Of a stretch of 64,000 nt of DNA, positions 11,995 to 25,033 are shown piece after piece. A program made the position numbers and the translations under genes. Source of the DNA: Megalobrama amblycephala (taxonomy: Eukaryota > Chordata > Actinopteri > Cypriniformes > Xenocyprididae); assembly GCF_018812025.1 (NCBI RefSeq), contig NC_063053.1, forward strand, positions 6,611,623 through 6,675,622, read 5' to 3'. How positions within the stretch are numbered: the first letter of the stretch is position 1; each line of letters opens with the position of its first letter. The notes under the pieces were generated by a model. That model made no database searches. It was not told where the DNA came from and worked only from the letters and a program-made list of their open reading frames with translations.

Positions 11995-13047
11995 TACGGA
12001 AGAGGATTAGGGCCAAGCAATAATAAAAAATAAAACCATCTCGAGATTAAAGTTGTTAAATTTCGAGAAAAAAGTCAAAATAAAATGTTGAGAATAAACT
12101 CATAAATTACGAGAAAAAACTCATTAAATTTCGAGAAAAAAGTCCAAATAAAATGTTGAGAATATACTCGTTAAATTACTAGAAAAAACTCGTTAAATTT
12201 CAAGAAAAAAATTGAGATAAAATGTTGAGAATAAATTTGTTAAATTATTAATTTAACGAATTTGTTCTCGTAATTTAACGACTTTTTTCTCATAATTTAA
12301 TGACTTTATTCTCAACATTTTAGCTCGACTTTTTTCTCGAAATTTAACGAGTTTTTTTCTCGAAATTTAACGAGTTTATTCTCAACATTTTATCTCGACT
12401 TTTTTCTCGAAATTTAACGACATTTTTCTCATAATTTAACAAATTTGTTCTCGTAATTTAACAACTTTTTTCTCGTAATTTAATGACTTTATTCTCAACA
12501 TTTTATCTCGACTTTTTTCTCGAAATTTAACGAATTTTTTTCTCGTAATTTAACGAGTTTATTCTCAACATTTTATCTCGACTTTTCTCTTGAAATTTAA
12601 TGCCAGTTTTCTCATAATTTAACAAATTTGTTCTCGTAATTTAACGACTTTTTTCTCGTAATTTAACGAGTTTATTCTCAACATTTTATCTCGACTTTTT
12701 TCTCGAAATTTAATGATTTTTTTCTCGTAATTTAACAAGTTTATTCTCAACATTTTATCTCGACTTTTTTTCTCGAAATGTAACGATTTTTTTCTCGTAA
12801 TTTAACGAGTTTTTTCTCGAATTTAATGAGTTTATTCTCAACATTTTATCTCGACTTTTTTCTCGAAATTTAACGATTTTTTTCTCGTAATTTAACAAAT
12901 TTATTCTCAACATTTTATCTCGACTTTTTTCTCGAAATTTAATGATTTTTTTCTCGTAATTTAACGAATTTATTCTCAACATTTTATCTCGACTTTTTTT
13001 CTCTAAATTTAACGAGTTTTTTCTCAAAATTTAACAACTTTAATCTG
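11995..13047. repeat. Fold-back element expanded into an AT-rich inverted/tandem array
   Basis: The left end TACGGAAGAGGATTAGGGCC (11995 on) is identical to the element at 14236. It is followed by repeats of a 60-70 bp module alternating CTCGAAATTTAACGA and CTCGTAATTTAACGA with TTCTCAACATTTTATCTCGA. The module runs in one orientation to about 12245 and in the opposite one from about 12250 to 13047. The right terminal repeat is missing: similarity stops at TTTAATCT near 13047. A 90-codon minus-strand frame here is a translation of the repeat, not a gene. Confidence 0.85.
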
Positions 13048-14121
13048 AGCATGTGGATTAAAGTTAGTGCCACTTGTTTGTGATTGAAGAAATTTAGTGT
13101 CACAATTGCCCCCAGACTCCAGCACAGGGACCCAGAGCAAGACATAGTACACGGGAGCCAATCAGAGCTTTGATGAAGACAAACAGCAATGAAGTGTCAC
13201 GCAGATATAAGCTTTTCTGAGACGCTTTAGGTTTTATGTCTCTGCTATCTGTGGAGTGTAATGGAATGTTCTATATAGATCATAAATGATAGTAGAAGAG
13301 GTGTGGAGACGGATGTGTGGATACTGTGTCCTTCATGGCTATGTGATCTCGCGTCTCATACTAATCATAATAATACAGAGGGCTGTGGCCTCCACCACCC
13401 ACCACTCTACACAGCCTATAGTATAGGAGATGATTTGACCGTTCTGCCTGCCTGCTCCTCTGTGTGTGTCTGTGAGATCGTGTCTGTGTGTGTGCGAGTG
13501 TGAGAAACTCAACACATAAAGAGGTATTGTCTTGCCGGAAGCCATAGAGTGGACACTGAGTGAAAATCTCGCCTCCTTCAAGAGTGTGTGAAAGCGTCTG
13601 TGTGTATGTGCTCTCTGTGGCCTTGGCCTCTACATTCCCTCTATGAGAATTACAGCAGCACAAACACACACAGTTTTCACTATCACTTAAAGGAACAGTT
13701 CACCCAAAAGTGACAGATCTGTCACTATTGATTTAATCATATAATTCCAAACCAGTGTGACTTACTTTCTTCTGTGAAACATAAAAGGTATTCTTAAGAA
13801 ATATCCTGGCCCCTATTTTTCATATAGTGAAAGGGGACAGGAGCTCCAAAATTACAAACAATTCTGAAATAAATTTAGCTTTGTGTGAAGAACAAGCTGA
13901 AATTTAAGCTTGTAGATTAAAAAAAAGTAGTGCCATTAAAATCAATGACATTTGATCAAGAAGTGAGAGAACAAAAACAACCCATCACACTGCAACGACG
14001 TGTTATTTTTGTTGTCTATGCGACTTTTGTAGTCCATTTCAAAATAGAAAGGAAGGTTATCCATGAATAATAACTTAAATGTCTGTCTCAATTATTCTTT
14101 AACACTAAATTTTTATATTTA
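13048..14121. other. Non-coding stretch with TG-rich tract and a repeat fragment
   Basis: TG-rich sequence at about 13459-13502 and 13590-13610. A fragment of the AGTTCACCC fold-back family begins at 13691 after TTAA (13687-13690) and fades by about 13790. No gene. Confidence 0.5.
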
Positions 14122-14745
14122 TACAGAGCTCAGCACATGACATGCGGACAAATATATATATCATTAACAAAATTAACAATTCTTTCCCACGAATTAAGAA
14201 TTCATTCTCTTGCTGTAGTAAATCATGGCCATGTTTACGGAAGAGGATTAGGGCCAAGCAATAATAATAATAAAAAAAACATCTCGAGATTAAAGTTGTT
14301 AAATTTCGAGAAAAAAATCGTTAAATTATGAGAACAAACTCATAATTTAACAAATTTGTTCTCGTAATTTAACAACTTTTTTCTCGTAATTTAATGACTT
14401 TATTCTCAATATTTTATTTCAACTTTTTTTTCACGAAATTTAACGAGTTTTTTCTCGAAATTTAACAACTTTAATCTCGAGATGGTTTTATTTTTTATTA
14501 TTGCTTGGCCCTAATCCTCTTCCGTACATGTTGAACTAATTCATTCCCTCAATTTGATTGAACTAAAGCAAGGGGACAAAATTACAACATGGCCATGATT
14601 TACTATAACAAGGGAACGGATTTTTATATTGTGCACATAATTTACTTAAAACGAGGGAACGGATTAGTAAATTGTGGAAGTGAATTGTTAATTTGTGGGC
14701 ACGATATACATATTTATTCCCGCATGTCATGTGCAGGGCTCCATA
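14122..14745. mobile_element. DNA element with TACRGAGCYC ends and 6-bp target duplication
   Basis: The left end TACAGAGCTCAGCACATGAC and right end GTCATGTGCAGGGCTCCATA are inverted and flanked by TATTTA on both sides (14116-14121 and 14746-14751). A second fold-back element lies inside at 14236-14526. Related copies lie at 49588-49726 and around 57428-59235. A 6-bp duplication is unusual among fish superfamilies; IS3EU-like origin is possible but unproven. Confidence 0.75.
14236..14526. mobile_element. Nested hairpin element with TACGGAAGAGG ends
   Basis: The ends TACGGAAGAGGATTAGGGCC and GGCCCTAATCCTCTTCCGTA are perfect inverse complements, followed inward by CTCGAGATTAAAGTTGTTAA and its inverse. 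CATGTT flanks both sides (14230-14235 and 14527-14532), a 6-bp target duplication. Complete 291-bp version of the element expanded at 11995-13047. Confidence 0.85.
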
Positions 14746-16083
14746 TATTTATGCATAAAATCAAATGTTTTTTGTTGTTGTTGTTGTTGTTGTTTTTTTT
14801 TTTATTAAGACCACAAAAATAGATCACAACCTATTATTATCTGTTGGGATTTGGTTCATTTTGTAATAAATTTCAACAAATAATGATGAAGTTGAGGAGG
14901 ACAGCAAGAGCTAATAGTAGATTAATTTAAAAAGATAAATAAATAGAAGTGATTAAGTGATACTGCATTTTTTTTAGAATCATATTTTTACAACTGACTC
15001 ACATACATCATTCACTTCTGAATTCTTCTTTCTGAATTTTGTAAATAAATATCACATACATTCTTCTGCAAGTTTTCTGGAAGTTTTCTAATTGAAAGAA
15101 AGTTGAATGAGAGAGTGTATTCATCTGTGAGAAGGGTTAATAGAAACATGTACAACGTGGTTCAAAGAATAAGTATAGAATTTAATCAAACAGTTTTGTA
15201 GCTTCTCTCTAATTGGTAGGGAAGTAATTAAAGTGACACAGCCTTTAGGGACTCACTGCCAGACTCTCTGCTGAAATGTGAGATGAGAATGTGTGTGCTC
15301 ATGTGTGTGTCAGTGAGAGATAGAGATTAGGCCCCACTTCAGTTTAATTTATCTGTCTGATGTAATGGACAGACAGGTAATTTAAACATCTCCATCAGCA
15401 AGGTGATAAGAACCGCATGATACCGCTGATTATGTACACACATGCAAACACAGACCTGCTGGTTGTGATGTCATGAAATGGTGAGCACTCATGAATATTA
15501 ATTAAGGTTATGCAAAAATAATTTTACATGTTCTTTTACATAAAACTAGGTTCTCATTACATAGACATAAACCTGTATGAATATGTTTTGAAAAATGTCT
15601 CAGTTCTTTTTAAAAAAATACCTGCATGTGATTTAATTTTTAAATCTATAATTTCGCTATTGACCTTTCCCTTACAGCTTAACCAACCCTTAAACTTTGC
15701 CATTAGGGGTGTAGCAGGACATATAATCGTCTCGAACCATCATGCTATGGACGTCACGGTTCAGTGCATACAGTCAGATGATGTCACAGGTGATCCCCAC
15801 TCCAATCCAGAAGGGGGCATGCACAGTAATGCAACACTGATTGCTAACCAGCACAACAGGAAAAAGCAGAAGAAAAAGAGACAATCTATGCACCAACCCA
15901 AAACAAGAATGGCGACTTGACATTGGCAAGTTCAGATGGCACGCAAAAACTTTCTTGTAGCTTATACTCTGAATTTTTCTCGCTCCACAAACTTCATGGA
16001 AAGGAAATTGGGACAGCAGAAAGGGGTATCCTGATTGTTTCCTTTTTTTTTACAAAAGCACAATGTTTTGTTTTTATTGTGAG
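14746..16083. other. Non-coding stretch with possible conserved island and hAT remnant
   Basis: (TTG)n lies at about 14769-14792. About 15240-15520 is more GC-balanced and contains ATGAATATTAATTAA-type AT cores. TAGGGGTGTA at about 15705 followed by a GGACATATAATCGTCTCG-like stretch looks like one end of a hAT element whose other end I cannot find. A 130-codon frame at 15528-15920 shows no domain. Confidence 0.4.
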
Positions 16084-16509
16084 TGATTCAGATCGCGTGT
16101 CAAACTGCCAACGGCTGAAATCACGTGATTTTGGCACTCCGAACAGCAGATTCGACACACCAATTCACTGTGCTCCGATGCTTCCTGAAGCAGTGTTTTG
16201 AAATCGACCATCACTATATAAGTCGTTATTTAGTTTTTTTTGGCGCTCCAAAAATATTCTTGTCACTTTATAATATTAATATTGAACCACTGTACTCACA
16301 TGAACTGATTTAAATATGTTTTTAGTATCTTTATGGATCTTGAGAGAGGAAGTATCCATTGCTCCCTATGGAGGCCTCACGGAGCCATCAGATTTCAACT
16401 AAAATATCTTAATTTGTGTTCTGAAGATTAACCAAGGTCTTATGGGTGTGAAACGGCATGAGGGTGAGTAATAAATGACAGAATTTTCATTTTGGGGTGA
16501 ACTAACCCT
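16084..16509. repeat. Right-hand part of an AGTTCACCC fold-back element
   Basis: Ends GGGTGAACTAACCCT before TTAA (16510-16513). The CTTCCTGAAGCAGTGTTTTG and AAATATCTTAATTTGTGTTC sections match the copies at 18661, 33155 and 47137. The left arm is absent. Confidence 0.75.
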
Positions 16510-16513
16510 TTAA

Positions 16514-18656
16514 TTGGGTTACTTAATTTCATCATGTTAAAATTACATGAAGGAATTATATTTGTGTAACTTCATTGATTCATGTGGGACTGATGTACAC
16601 TTTTAAATCATGTTAATTCAACACACTGTTTTTTTTTTTCAGTGTGTATCCCGCCTCATAGCAGCAAAAGTGATATGCAATAGAAAATGAACACAATAAG
16701 TACATTGTACCTAACATTTTTTATGTAAGTCGTACTAGCTAAAGACACCTAATATAAAGTGTGACTAAAAAGTTATAAACAAACTGTGTATAACATGCTA
16801 TATCGTACAGTATGTAGGTTTTTTACATTCATCAGAATGCCATGGAAGAAAAATCACCTGTCAAATCCTCGTGTACATTTCTATCTGTGATGGGTCAATG
16901 CCTCGGGCTGACAGCATGGCTTGGTCAGTGAGAAGGCATAATTCACTTGTCAGTATTTCACGTTGCCAGTGTCTCTCCTTTTACATAAGCACTGAACAAG
17001 CCTAACAATACCCATTACTGCTCTTTAACAATTACTGGAACATTCCCTAGTGCACAAATCAAACACAGAGATGGTTAGGGGCAATTTCCTCACTAACTTT
17101 AAACTGTGGCTTTAGGCAGTTTTGTCCAGCACCTCACACCATTGAAATGCATTATCTTCGGCCTGCGGGTTCATCTTTCATCGCTCAGGCTGCTTATGGT
17201 GTAATGGTGGGTTGGCTGTTTGCTGATGGTTAGAATACTAACAGCGGTCTTTAAACGGTTCACTGACTGTGTGGGCGCTTTATTTGACTAATGCCTCTTA
17301 TTTCACTTTCAAAATAGGACATGTAGTCTGTGGAATGCTGCTATGCGGCTTGGAGTGCGAGGTGTGAATGGAGTCACAGTGCAAGTGTCCATGTGCGATG
17401 GCAGCCTGAAGATTACAGAGCTTGGTCGTTTTAGGGCTCAGGTGGCCGATCACAGTCTACGTGGTGGGCGACTCACGTTGATAGCTGGCATTTCTGCATG
17501 TGTTTGAGGAGTTAAGAACAAGAGCAGTCCTGGAGATGCTTTTCAACTTTACAGCATAAGGCCAAACTCATAATGATGTTGTGCTGTTGTGTATGTGTGT
17601 GTGTGTGTGTGTGTTTCAAAGATCAGAGTAAACACACTCTATATGCCACCTCAAAGCTCCAACGGTACTGTAGAGGACAGCCGACCAAACTGCAAAAACA
17701 CATCTACTTGATGATGATAATTTGAATTGCTTCAATAGTTATAGACTAGAGCGTGTCTTAAGATTCTCCTCAGCCTCGAGCATAATTACAGAGTAAATGA
17801 GGGGTCAGCCAGTGCATACCTCCCTGGAGTTTATTGTTTATTAAAAGCACGAATGAATATTATTGTAGAAATGTCAACTGTGGCTAGCTGAAGAGCTGTT
17901 ATCCTATTTGATGTTTTATAGGCACCACTCTCGCCCTCATTAGGCATTTCTAGAAAGTTCAGTAAGTCTCATAATGTGCCGCAGGCTGATATTAACTCCT
18001 CCCTAGTGCCTGGTTTACTTTGTGAATGCATAAGTTTGCAAATAACCCAGATTCTCCTGACCCTGCTTATACTGTGCTAAACTGTCGATTGCAAAAAGCA
18101 AATGTTTTTATTGTAATGGAGATACAGTCTAGTTTTCATTGTTAGGTAACAAAAAACAAAACAAAAAAAATCCATTTAAATAAAATAGAGTCAAGGTGAT
18201 TTTTGGTGGGTGTATGGTGTCAATTCTCCTCAAATATTTTTTGAACTTTACTATTTTGAACACCATTGTTTTACCATTTAACACCTACTAAACCAACTCA
18301 AATATTTAGCTTGAGTATGTTTGTGCTAAAGTAAATAAATGCTTGGTTTGATATTCTGAAAAATCAGAATGTTAGGCAGAATGTAATGAGCGTTGATGCA
18401 GAAGAACACATTTTTTGCAAACACGTCCATCTAACACATATTTACAATGGAAAAGCAGCAAAGTACAATGCAAAAACGCATTCTGTGTGAGTATCTTAGA
18501 AGTTGCAGTAAATGATTTTATTTTTGGGTGTAGTATTGTTTTAAGTATGGTGTAGGTATCCAAAGACCCAATGGTGAACGTGATTTCTCTAAGTTCAACA
18601 TGTTCCTGGATCAACTTCTTTGTTGATCCTGGAACAATATTCCAATCAACCAAGTT
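16514..18656. other. Long low-repeat stretch, candidate conserved non-coding DNA
   Basis: Apart from a (TG)n tract at about 17591-17616, I see no interspersed repeat over 2 kb. 17100-17520 and 17760-18060 are the most gene-regulatory-looking parts (balanced composition, AATGAATATTATTG-type AT cores), but no exon. Function is inference only. Confidence 0.4.
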
Positions 18657-18660
18657 TTAA

Positions 18661-20108
18661 AGTGTTAGTTCACCCAAAAATGGAAATTCTGTCATTAATT
18701 ACTCACCCTCATGTTGTTCCACACCTGTAAGACCTTCTTTCATCTTTAGAACACAAATTAAGATATTTTTGATAAAATCTGATGGCTCAGTGAGGCCTGC
18801 ATTGACAGTAAGATAATTAACACTTTCAGATACCCAGAAAGCTAGACATATTTAAAGGTGCCCTAGATTCAAAAAGTTGAATTTACCTCGGCATAGTTGA
18901 ATAACAAGAGTTCAGTACATGGAAATGACATGCAGTGAGTCTCAAAATGCATTGTTTCCTCCTTCTTATATAAACCTCATTTGTTTAAATGACCTCCGAA
19001 GAACAGGCGAATCTCAACATAACACCGACTGTTACGTAACAGTCGGGGTATGCGCCCCCAATATTTGCATATTCCAGCTCATGTTCAATGCATTACACAA
19101 GGGCAGCCAGTATTAACGTCTGGATGTGCACAGCTGAATCATCAGACTAGGTAAGCAAGCAATAGCGACAATAGGGACAATAGCGAAAAATGGCAGATGG
19201 AGCAATAATAACTGACATGATCATTGATATCGTGATATTTTTAGTGATGTTTGTAAATTGTCTTTCTAAATGTTTCGTTAGCATGTTGCTAATGTACTGT
19301 TAAATGTGGTTAAAGTTACCATCGTTTCTTACTGTATTCACGGAGACAAGACTGTCGTTATTTTCATTTTTTAAACACTTGCAGTCTGTATAATTCATAA
19401 ACACAACTTCATTCTTTATAAATCTCTCCAACAGTGTGTAATGTTAGCTTTAGCCACGGAGCACTATCAAACTCATTCAGAATCAAAAGTAAACATCCAG
19501 ATAAATACCATACTTATGTGATTAGACATGTTGCATGACGAACACTTTGTAAAGATCCATTTTGAGGGTTATATGAGCTGTGTGAACTTTGTTTATGGTG
19601 TTTAAGGCAAGCACGAGCTCTTGGGGCGTGGAGCACGAGATTTAAAGGGGCCGTGTACCCTGAATCGGCACATTTATAATGATAGGCAGTAAAAAAAAAC
19701 AAAAAAAAACTATGGGGTATTTTGAGCTGAAACTTCACAGACACATTCAGGGGACACTTAAGACTTATATTACATCTTTTGAAAACTTGTTCTTCGGCAC
19801 CTTTAAAACAGTTCATGTGACTACAGTGGTTCAACCTTAATGTTATAAAGCGACAAGAATACTTTTTGTGCGCCAAAAAACAAAATAACGACTTTATTCA
19901 ACAATATCTAGTGATGGGTGATCAGTTTGATACACGCTCCGAACCACTGATTCGAAACAAAAGATTCGTTAAGCTTCGAAGCTTCATGAAGCAGTGTTTT
20001 GAAATCGCCCATCACTAGATATTGTTGAATAAAGTCGTTATTTTGTTTTTTGGCGCACAAAAAGTATTTTCGTCGCTTCATAACATTAAGGTTGAACTAC
20101 TGTAGTCC
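18661..20108. mobile_element. AGTTCACCC fold-back element, right end missing, with nested TTAA element
   Basis: Starts AGTGTTAGTTCACCC after TTAA (18657-18660). The left arm continues to 18851, is interrupted by the element at 18856-19802, resumes AACAGTTCATGTGACTACAG at 19806 and contains a hairpin around 19900-20035 (TCTAGTGATGGG and inverse). The final GGTGAACTAACCC terminus is lacking after 20108. Confidence 0.78.
18856..19802. mobile_element. TTAA-flanked AGGTGCCC element, copy 1
   Basis: The ends AGGTGCCCTAGATTC and TCTTCGGCACCT are inverted and flanked by TTAA (18852-18855 and 19803-19806). Length 947 bp. Clear homologues lie at 22471-23375 and, inverted, at 51912-52826. It contains a 22-bp perfect palindrome at 19025-19046 around GTTACGTAAC and an ATTTGCAT octamer at 19063-19070. 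Kolobok-like non-autonomous element (superfamily inferred from TTAA). Confidence 0.85.
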
Positions 20109-21655
20109 CTCTGCTTTTAGGGATAAGTTATGGGTAGGGATAACTTTAGAGGTAAGGAGGACTAAATTTTCAGAAAGGAATGTCGTTTCAGGATCAACAA
20201 AATATGTCTTGGCAAAATCACGGTGACAGTATCGGAATACCTTTTGGAACTACTACATTAATATGAAATACTTTTTTTTTCTTTCTACCAAATATGTAAT
20301 GTGTAAAGTTGACTCATGACTGTACCTTATACTTTTACGTATTTGCATTTGTTTCCCATTAGCAGTTTTACCTGTATTCTGAGTATGCTATACATTTCAT
20401 CATCTATAATTGACTTCTTATGATTTGATTTCAAACCATGTTTGCTCATTCTGAATTGGTTGGCTGTAAGAAATCAGCTGCTATAGTGTGCAAATCAGAG
20501 TATGTTATCCAAAGCTAACGATGCTAGTCGATGAAGGGCAAGCCCATTAAACTAGAACTGAATGATATGCATTAATATTTATCATTTTCTGAGTTCATGC
20601 AGAGAGGCATTAGTCCAGCAGTTATGAAACTCATCATGACAACAGTTCCCATGTCACGACTTCATTCGTACCATTCTACGAGAGGGAAAAAAACAGGAAA
20701 CGTCTTGATCGATTCCTGCCTAAATCACATGTGCTTGAGGCCAGCTTGATTATACATAAATGGAGGCCCATTTAGTCTGATCACTAGCAGATTTAACCTG
20801 TGGGTTTTTTTTCTTCTGAGCATATTTGACTGGAGTGATGCCAACCTTTACCACGGGCTGAGCTAGCTGAGGCACCTGTAATTCACCGGGTAATGTTGGC
20901 ACCTAATGCATTTTTGGTCTGGCAGGAGGCTGAAAGGCTTCTGCCATGATGATAGCACATGTTTGTGTGATGATGTGGGCTTTAAGGAAAAAAGGCTTTA
21001 GGTATTGCTTCATGTCAGTGGAATAATTCATAGAAAAATCACAGTATGTTGACATCTGCCTGCCCTTGTGATTGGGAATTTGAGCCTGTCTCCGCAGCCA
21101 TGAGCAGCACTACCTGCCAGCGCGGATCACAATAACAGCCTCAGATTGATATTCGGGGTGTGGTATTTTTGACTGCCAAAAATTGCATGTCTAAACAAAA
21201 AAAAATGCAACCTATTAAAATTCAGATTCAGTCCTGGCCTAGATTTGGCTCATATACATTTATATAGTTTGGGGGGGAAAGCGTATATGCACGGAGACTT
21301 TAGATATTATCTTATAAGTAACTATACGCCAGGCAGCACATCGTCTGTTCTACAGAGATGTGATATCAGCGCATGGTGTCAAAGCCAGGCAATCTAGATA
21401 ATAAATTCTTCCCAGTAATCAGCTATTTGTTTTCAAGGCCCGATAGAGGTTCCAGTGGTAAGGAGGTTTTAATACATATCAAAAGATAAAAAGCCACTTT
21501 TATTGAAAGGGCCACTTTACTCCAAAGTGAGAAAGAAATGGTTGTGCCAAGTTCCTGCTGGGGAAAAAGTTTCCCTGATTCAAGTGTACTGATATTTGTT
21601 AAGGCATAGTGCTATTGATGTCTTGTTTAAGCTTCTTGCTTGAGTGTACAAGTAA
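20109..21655. other. Low-repeat non-coding stretch
   Basis: No open frame of interest and no element ends. About 20560-21170 is of balanced composition and might include conserved non-coding DNA. Confidence 0.4.
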
Positions 21656-21832
21656 CTCATTACTAGTGCTGTAGTACTCGAGTCCGGACTCGCGACGTTT
21701 TTCTGTTGAATCGGACTCGAGGGTATTTGACTCGGACTTGGTCATTGGTCTCGCCAAAAGTTCTAGTTGGTCTCGACAGAGTCCAGCAGGTCAGTCTCAC
21801 TTCTTTTCAATTCCGAGCCGATCCGTTGTTAC

Positions 21833-23709
21833 TAGTAATGTGGACTCGGCTCCAAAGGAGTCGATTACTCGACTCTGAATAGCCCCAAAGTCGGGGTCGA
21901 CTCCAACACAAGAATCGACTCTCGGTGTCGACTCTGTTGCTGTGTCCGGAATCGCTCACTTGTTTACTGATTCTCGAATCCATAGCCTACATGCATGGCA
22001 GTTAAGTGCATAATGTCTAGGTTAAGTGCACTAAGCAAGGAGTGAACAAAATGAAGCGAGGAATTCGGACACTGACAAATCGCGTGAGAGAGCTGTCGCA
22101 GAAACTTTGTCACATACATTTATGTACCTTAGGCTACTTTAGAAATAAGATAACAGTAATAGTGACTTTAGTTTGTAATTATAGGCTACATACCTCAGTG
22201 TCAGCTTTAGTACTGATGGTAGCTTATATTATTGCAATAAATATAGATTTGATTTTCCATAGTTAACTGTGTTCATTAAACTAAAAATAATGAAAAAACA
22301 CATTAATAAGTGTACATTGTATGCTTTTTTATGTATTGTATTAATTTTAGTATCTTTAACTCTCGTGTCCAAGCACTTTTAAGATAATGATCATGTGCGT
22401 TTAGCGCCATCTCCCGACCATTATAATGAGATGAATTCATTAAAGAATCCCTGCTTTCTCGTTTATTTAATGGTGCCCTAGAATTAAAAATTGAATTTAT
22501 CTTGGCATAGTTGAATAAAAAGAGTTCAGTACATGGAAATGACATCCATTGTTTCCTCCTTCTTATATAAATCTCATTTGTTTAAAAGACCGCCGAAGAA
22601 CAGGCGAATCTCAACATAACACCGACTGTTACGTAACAGTTGGGGTGTACGCCCCCAATATTTGCATATGCCAGCCCATGTTCAAAGAATTAGACAAGAG
22701 CAGCCAGTATTAACGTCTGGATGTGTACAGCTGAATCATCAGACTAGGTAAGCAAGCAAGAACAATGGCAGATGGAGCAATAATAACTGACATGATCCAT
22801 GATAACATGATATTTTTAGTGATATTTGTAAACTGTCTTTCTAAATGTTTCATTAGCATGTTGCTAATGTACTGTTAAATGTGGTTAAAGTTACCATCGT
22901 TTCTTACTGTATTCACAGAGACAAGAGCCGTCGTTATTTTCATTATAAAACACTTGCAGTCTGTATAATGCATAAACACAACTTCATTCTTTATAAATCT
23001 CTCCAACAGTGTAGCATTAGCCATTAGCCACGGAGCATAGCCTCAAACTCATTCAGAATCAAATGTAAACATCCAAATAAATACAATACTCACATAATCC
23101 GATGTATGCATGCAGCATGCATGACGAACACTTTGTAAAGATCCATTTTGAGGGTTATATTAGCTGTGTGTGTGAACTTTGTTTATGCTGTTAAAGGCAA
23201 GCGTGAGCTCCATGGGTGGGGGAGCGCCAGATTAAAAATAATGCCCCAAAATAGGCAGTTAAAAAAATTAATTTAAAAAAATCTATCGGGTATTTTGAGC
23301 TGAAACTTCACAGACACATTCAGGGGACACCTTAGACTTATATTACATCTTGTAAAAAAACGTTCGATGGCACCTTTAATTCTGACATAATATTCGACCA
23401 CAGATGTTTTTCGTGACTTTTCTCTCGGTAAAATTAGGTATCAGCAATTAGCAACATTGATAGGCTAGCCTACTCAGTCATCTCTAAATTGGATAAATTT
23501 GGACAGTCTCGCTAAACGTGTGCTGTTTTAATGAGGGGATTTTAAGACTTCACGTCGGGGAAAAATAAATTAAGTGTGTAAGGCCTGCCATCTTGGCTTA
23601 TTAATGACCCTGTTTTGATGTACAGTAAATGGAGTCGAGGAGACTCCCACCTACAGTGGGAGTCGGGAGTCGGAGTCGACTCCAAAAAAACTGGAATCGA
23701 ACACCCCTA
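21833..23709. mobile_element. hAT element B, nested in element A
   Basis: Ends TAGTAATGTGGACTCGG and CTGGAATCGAACACCCCTA, rich in GAGTCGACTCC motifs, flanked by GTTGTTAC on both sides (21825-21832 and 23710-23717). Length 1877 bp, of which about 900 is the TTAA element at 22471-23375. Open frames spanning its right end into the flank (about 23601-24069) cross the boundary and are not genes. Confidence 0.85.
22471..23375. mobile_element. TTAA-flanked AGGTGCCC element, copy 2, nested in hAT B
   Basis: Starts TGGTGCCCTAGAATT (first A changed to T) and ends CGTTCGATGGCACCT, flanked by TTAA (22467-22470 and 23376-23379). Same order of sections as copy 1, including GTTACGTAAC at 22628-22637 followed by ATTTGCAT. 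Confidence 0.85.
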
Positions 23710-23928
23710 GTTGTTACCAGCGGCGACGCACTTATCTCCGACGGTAAAGTGACACACACCCGCGCGGGCGCATCCTCTCTCTCACTCGTCTCATTCGCTC
23801 CGGTTCCCGCAGGTTTCGCGCTCACACCAAAAGCGCGCGCACCACTGATCTATATTAGTGGAGCGAACAAGCCACGCTCAGTCTCAAACAGAGACAGAAG
23901 TCAAACAGAGTCACAACAGTACCAAAAT

Positions 23929-25033
23929 CAGTGGCGCAACTGCACATTTGCTGAGGGGTATGCAAGATCATGGCTGGGTGTATGCATATTACCAGGCACT
24001 AGCATACACACACAATATTCTGTAGTACAGTGGCAAGAAAACATATTCTTTTGCATTAATTTGCCATAAAATTGTCATCTGATCTTCATCAAAGTCACAC
24101 ATATAGACGAAACACAATGTGACACACTACAACACAAACAATAATTTTCTTTCATGCCTTTATTGTGACTTTTTTTTTTTTTTTTTATCAGGCCGACCCA
24201 CATATGTTTTTTTAGTGTTGTGGTTGTTATTCATGAGTCCTTGTTTGTCTAAACTGCCCACTCTAATCTTTTCACTTTTTCAAAAGATTAATGGGATGTT
24301 AAATAAAGACATAATTATGTTTTTGTATGTTATTATGTTAACTACATTGTGTTTTGTCTACTTGTGACTTTAATGAATATGACATTGAGCAATTGATATG
24401 ATCAATTAATCCAGAAAATCCAAAGGATTCATATTTTCTCACATTTTTCAATTTTCTTGCCACTATCCCCTAACCCTCACAGAAAACATCCTGCATTTTA
24501 CTGTCGATTTAATACGTTAATTAGATTAATTATTTACGATAAAACAACAACAACAACAACAAAACCGGTAATTTTTAATGCACTTGCCCCGCCCTAAACC
24601 TATGTAGGTCATCTGATGAGGAATATAATGCAGGGCAACAACTCACTATGCGATATAGCTTACAGAATGCAGTTAGAATGTCCATAAAACTCAAGATATT
24701 GGAGCAAAAATGCCACTTATTGAGTTTTGGTCTCATATTTATCATATGAGTTAAGCAGTAGTGCTGTTTTTTCAGACCGCTTCCCTCCTCTGTCCATTTT
24801 GGACATGTGTCTGTCGTAACAGAGCATCGGCTCTTGTCGAAATGGTGAGCAGTTGATATCACTTGATATAATAAAATATATATTTACTAATTTAAAATGC
24901 GAAACAAACATTATTTTTCAACAAACATCATTTTTAAATTTATTTTAAACGTTTTATTCAAAAAGATTTTCAGAGAAGCCCCCCTCCGTGCGGCGCCCCT
25001 ATGCACTGCATATACCCCATTTTTGCGCCACTG
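23929..25033. mobile_element. hAT element C, nested in element A
   Basis: The ends CAGTGGCGCAA and TTGCGCCACTG are perfect inverse complements, flanked by ACCAAAAT on both sides (23921-23928 and 25034-25041). Length 1105 bp. Contains a smaller element at 24027-24467. No transposase. Confidence 0.9.
24027..24467. mobile_element. Small element with CAGTGGCAAGAAAA ends inside hAT C
   Basis: ACAGTGGCAAGAAAACATAT at the left pairs inversely with ATATTTTCTCAC...TTTTCTTGCCACTAT at the right. TA precedes the left end; the right end reads CACTAT, so the TA duplication is worn. Tc1/mariner-type MITE is the most likely class. A 82-codon frame inside (24119-24367) has no recognisable domain. Confidence 0.6.

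Noticed and set aside
12755..13027. 90-codon minus-strand frame with repeated KSRDKMLRINSLN motif
   Set aside because: It is the translation of the AT-rich fold-back array; every other copy of the module is out of frame or broken.
23601..24069. 146-codon frame plus an opposite-strand frame
   Set aside because: Both run across the boundary between a hAT end and host sequence; CG-rich arginine/proline composition only.
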